A stretch of DNA of 7,411 bases from an uncultured Candidatus Udaeobacter sp. (lineage in GTDB: Bacteria > Verrucomicrobiota > Verrucomicrobiia > Chthoniobacterales > UBA10450): positions 1 to 7,411 of the forward strand of contig CATPAV010000165.1 in assembly GCA_955652245.1 (NCBI GenBank). Direction: 5' to 3'. This document shows positions 5,561 through 7,411 of the stretch, one piece after another. Position 1 is the first letter of the stretch. The number at the start of each line of letters is the position of its first letter. A program made the translations under genes and the position numbers. The notes under the pieces were generated by a model. It saw only the letters and a program-made list of their open reading frames with translations. It searched no databases and had not been told where the DNA came from.

Positions 5561-7411
5561 AAATCGCAACGAAAGAGCTCAGCATAAACACCAGAGCGCA
5601 AGCGACAGCTGCCCCACTTCCCCACTTTAACCAATACGGTCGGTAAGTGAGGGTGAGCCGTCCGTGTAAGTCAGCTGGGACCTCGACAACCGGAAATAAT
5701 CCGCGATACGAACCGACGGCGAGTTTTTGATTCCCGAGACGCGTCTCGTATCCACGAAAGTACGGACGCGAAAAAGTCAGCAGCGCCGACCGATCGCCGC
5801 TGGGTACATCGACATCTGCTTCAACGCGATTTCGCGATTCGTTAACTCGTGAAATTGTCGCGGCAACAAATCGCTCGTTAGGCCGCGAATCCATCGAAGT
5901 CACCGAACGCACGCGCGCAAACGGCGCACCGCGCCGTTGAAAGACCCGCCCTTCATCTGTCGAGGCAATTAACTCCCACTCGGACGCGGGCTGAGGAAAG
6001 ATATCCACTTCTCGCGCCACAACGATCCCGTCGACGCCCAGTCGCGCCAACTCACCGTCAGGGCCAGCTTGGTCGTTCAGCAAATACATTCCCATTGCGG
6101 GATCAATTTCGCCGTGAATCGTAGCGTAGAATTCACGCGCGACTCCAGCAGGCCGGATTGGGCTATAACCATTGATGAAACGCAGTCTAGCCCACATCGA
6201 TGTGCTCCCGGGACGCACAATTTGTCCAATCGGCTGAGGTTTTCTCTCGACCCGGTATGTCTGCTCCGCCCATGGATAGATGCTGAGGTAAAGACGTTGT
6301 GGATCGAGCGGCGCGGGTTCAAGCAGTTTTTGAGAGAGGTTATACTTCGGAACACCGCAGTTCGGCGGGATGCAGAGATACGTTGTTAGTAGTGCCAGAA
6401 GTGTGATCGCCGCAGGCGTCCATTCGCGAACCTCGAAATTGCGAAGAAAAACATCCAAAACAAACCAAAGCGCGGCGAGACCGATAAAAATCCAAGTCAA
6501 CGGGAAAGCATATTGACCGCCTTTGCTCAGAATCGACATCGTAACCGCGATTAGACCCACGAGTACGAGCGCCGTTGTCGCTGGGGCCGGTGGCCCCTGT
6601 CTGATCGAATCGTACAGAGATCGCAACGCTTCCGCTGCGCAAATTGCTAAGATTAAGTGGAAAAAAGGAAGCCAGCGAAAGCTCCACCGAAAAACGCCGG
6701 CGGTCGGCAGCATCGCAAGCAACAGGACGAACAAGAGCAAGATAAGCTCCCATTTAATTCGCCTAACGAGTTGGCGACCGCAAGCGACTAACCCGGCGAG
6801 GAGCGCCGCCGGTGGCACAAGACCGCACGCCAGTTCTGTTGCATTGTGCGGAACATAACGAGTGTAAAAATCGGCCCAGTTTACGGTCCAGCTGGGAAGA
6901 ATTAATCCGGGCAGCGCGGCGGGCGAAACGAGCCATTGCCAGTGTGCGGATGCGGGCTGCAGCTCTCGCGCGGAACCTTGAATCAAATCAAGAATCGACA
7001 GCCACGCTGGCGCGGAAAGTCCCAGCCCGAGAAGCGTGCCAAACCACAATGGCAAAATCGAAACGACGCTGCGGGTTTCCCCTATCAACTTGATCGACAA
7101 CCACGCGATCAAAAGCGCCAGCATCAAGACCGTGTAAGGAAACCCGCCGGTAACAACCAGGTAAACGAACGGCGCCGGCCATAGAAATCTCCATTTCGTC
7201 CGTCTTTGATCCAGCGAGCGTCCCGCTCCCCACCACGCCCAAGGCAACCAGGCGAACGCGCCGAGCGCGCCGAACCAATCGGTCGCGCCCCAACAAATGA
7301 TCCAGCCGCTCAAAGACGCGACGAGTGCGACAAAGGTCGACAACGCAATGGAAAATCGGCGGTCCCACGCGAGCAAAAATGCGCCGATCGCAAGAACACT
7401 CAGGTGAGCGA
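5547..7411 (-). CDS. YfhO-type polytopic membrane protein, C-terminal part (5' end outside window)
   Basis: The reading frame is open to the right edge; the TTG at 7376-7374 is followed upstream by more hydrophobic codons, so the true start is outside and 620 residues are visible. Counting from that TTG, hydrophobic segments lie near 8-30, 33-50, 68-98, 104-130, 181-204, 209-225, 236-254, 267-285, 290-311 and 320-336. A soluble region of about 250 residues follows, then a last membrane helix (about 585-606) with a short basic end. Family-like marks are GGFPYTVL after a helix (compare GHPQT), MYLLN with ARLGVDGIVV (compare LLNV.YVV), and the late YFRGYE and LTLTYRPYW (compare YYPGW and Y.P). 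YfhO proteins belong to the GT-C-like membrane glycosyltransferase group, and a role in glycosylating envelope polymers is known for some Gram-positive members. The catalytic loop would be in the missing N-terminal part, so activity cannot be judged. A related GT-C or O-antigen-type membrane protein is the alternative. Confidence 0.7.
   Translation of the reverse strand, partial: AHLSVLAIGAFLLAWDRRFSIALSTFVALVASLSGWIICWGATDWFGALGAFAWLPWAWWGAGRSLDQRRTKWRFLWPAPFVYLVVTGGFPYTVLMLALLIAWLSIKLIGETRSVVSILPLWFGTLLGLGLSAPAWLSILDLIQGSARELQPASAHWQWLVSPAALPGLILPSWTVNWADFYTRYVPHNATELACGLVPPAALLAGLVACGRQLVRRIKWELILLLFVLLLAMLPTAGVFRWSFRWLPFFHLILAICAAEALRSLYDSIRQGPPAPATTALVLVGLIAVTMSILSKGGQYAFPLTWIFIGLAALWFVLDVFLRNFEVREWTPAAITLLALLTTYLCIPPNCGVPKYNLSQKLLEPAPLDPQRLYLSIYPWAEQTYRVERKPQPIGQIVRPGSTSMWARLRFINGYSPIRPAGVAREFYATIHGEIDPAMGMYLLNDQAGPDGELARLGVDGIVVAREVDIFPQPASEWELIASTDEGRVFQRRGAPFARVRSVTSMDSRPNERFVAATISRVNESRNRVEADVDVPSGDRSALLTFSRPYFRGYETRLGNQKLAVGSYRGLFPVVEVPADLHGRLTLTYRPYWLKWGSGAAVACALVFMLSSFVAISQRR

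Noticed and set aside
1..7411. Defence system, toxin-antitoxin pair, mobile element, tRNA or CRISPR array
   Set aside because: The window is almost fully occupied by five recognised or family-assignable genes. The only gap is 98 bases and holds no RNA gene or spaced repeat array that I can see.

Overview
The window is an ordinary-looking bacterial chromosomal segment of moderate-to-high GC. It holds three blocks: the 3' part of an smc gene (+), a tight three-gene cluster for a 2-oxo acid dehydrogenase complex (+; E1 alpha, E1 beta, E2), and a convergent gene for a YfhO-type polytopic membrane protein (-) that runs off the right edge. Both edge genes are cut by the window. I see no tRNA, rRNA, CRISPR array, insertion sequence or phage gene. 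The organism is a bacterium that uses SMC rather than MukB and has weak or absent Shine-Dalgarno sequences. The style of the proteins suggests a soil lineage such as Verrucomicrobiota, but that is an impression and nothing here proves it.

Layout: 2-2227 is SMC from the hinge domain to the C-terminal ATPase head, with an unusual C-terminal tail that contains a perfect inverted repeat. 2228-2325 is a 98-base gap with a possible promoter. 2326-3357 (E1 alpha), 3354-4325 (E1 beta) and 4331-5539 (E2) form a probable operon: the first two overlap by four bases (ATGA) and the next two are five bases apart. 5547-7411 is the membrane protein on the other strand. Its stop codon lies seven bases from that of E2, so the two transcription units converge almost without a gap.

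The three enzyme genes work together. E1 alpha and E1 beta form the thiamine diphosphate-dependent decarboxylase, and E2 carries the lipoyl arm, the peripheral-subunit-binding domain and the acyltransferase core. E3 (dihydrolipoamide dehydrogenase) is not in the window. Motifs in E1 beta and in the E2 lipoyl domain look closer to branched-chain 2-oxo acid dehydrogenases than to pyruvate dehydrogenase, but substrate cannot be fixed from sequence alone.

I did not find a convincing new multi-gene system. The points worth a second look are small: a Glu in place of the usual metal-binding Asp in the ThDP motif of E1 alpha, a structured palindromic segment translated inside the E2 linker, the inverted repeat in the SMC tail, A/T-rich hexamers in front of all three enzyme starts where a Shine-Dalgarno would be expected, a repeated ten-base word, and the compact convergent junction.
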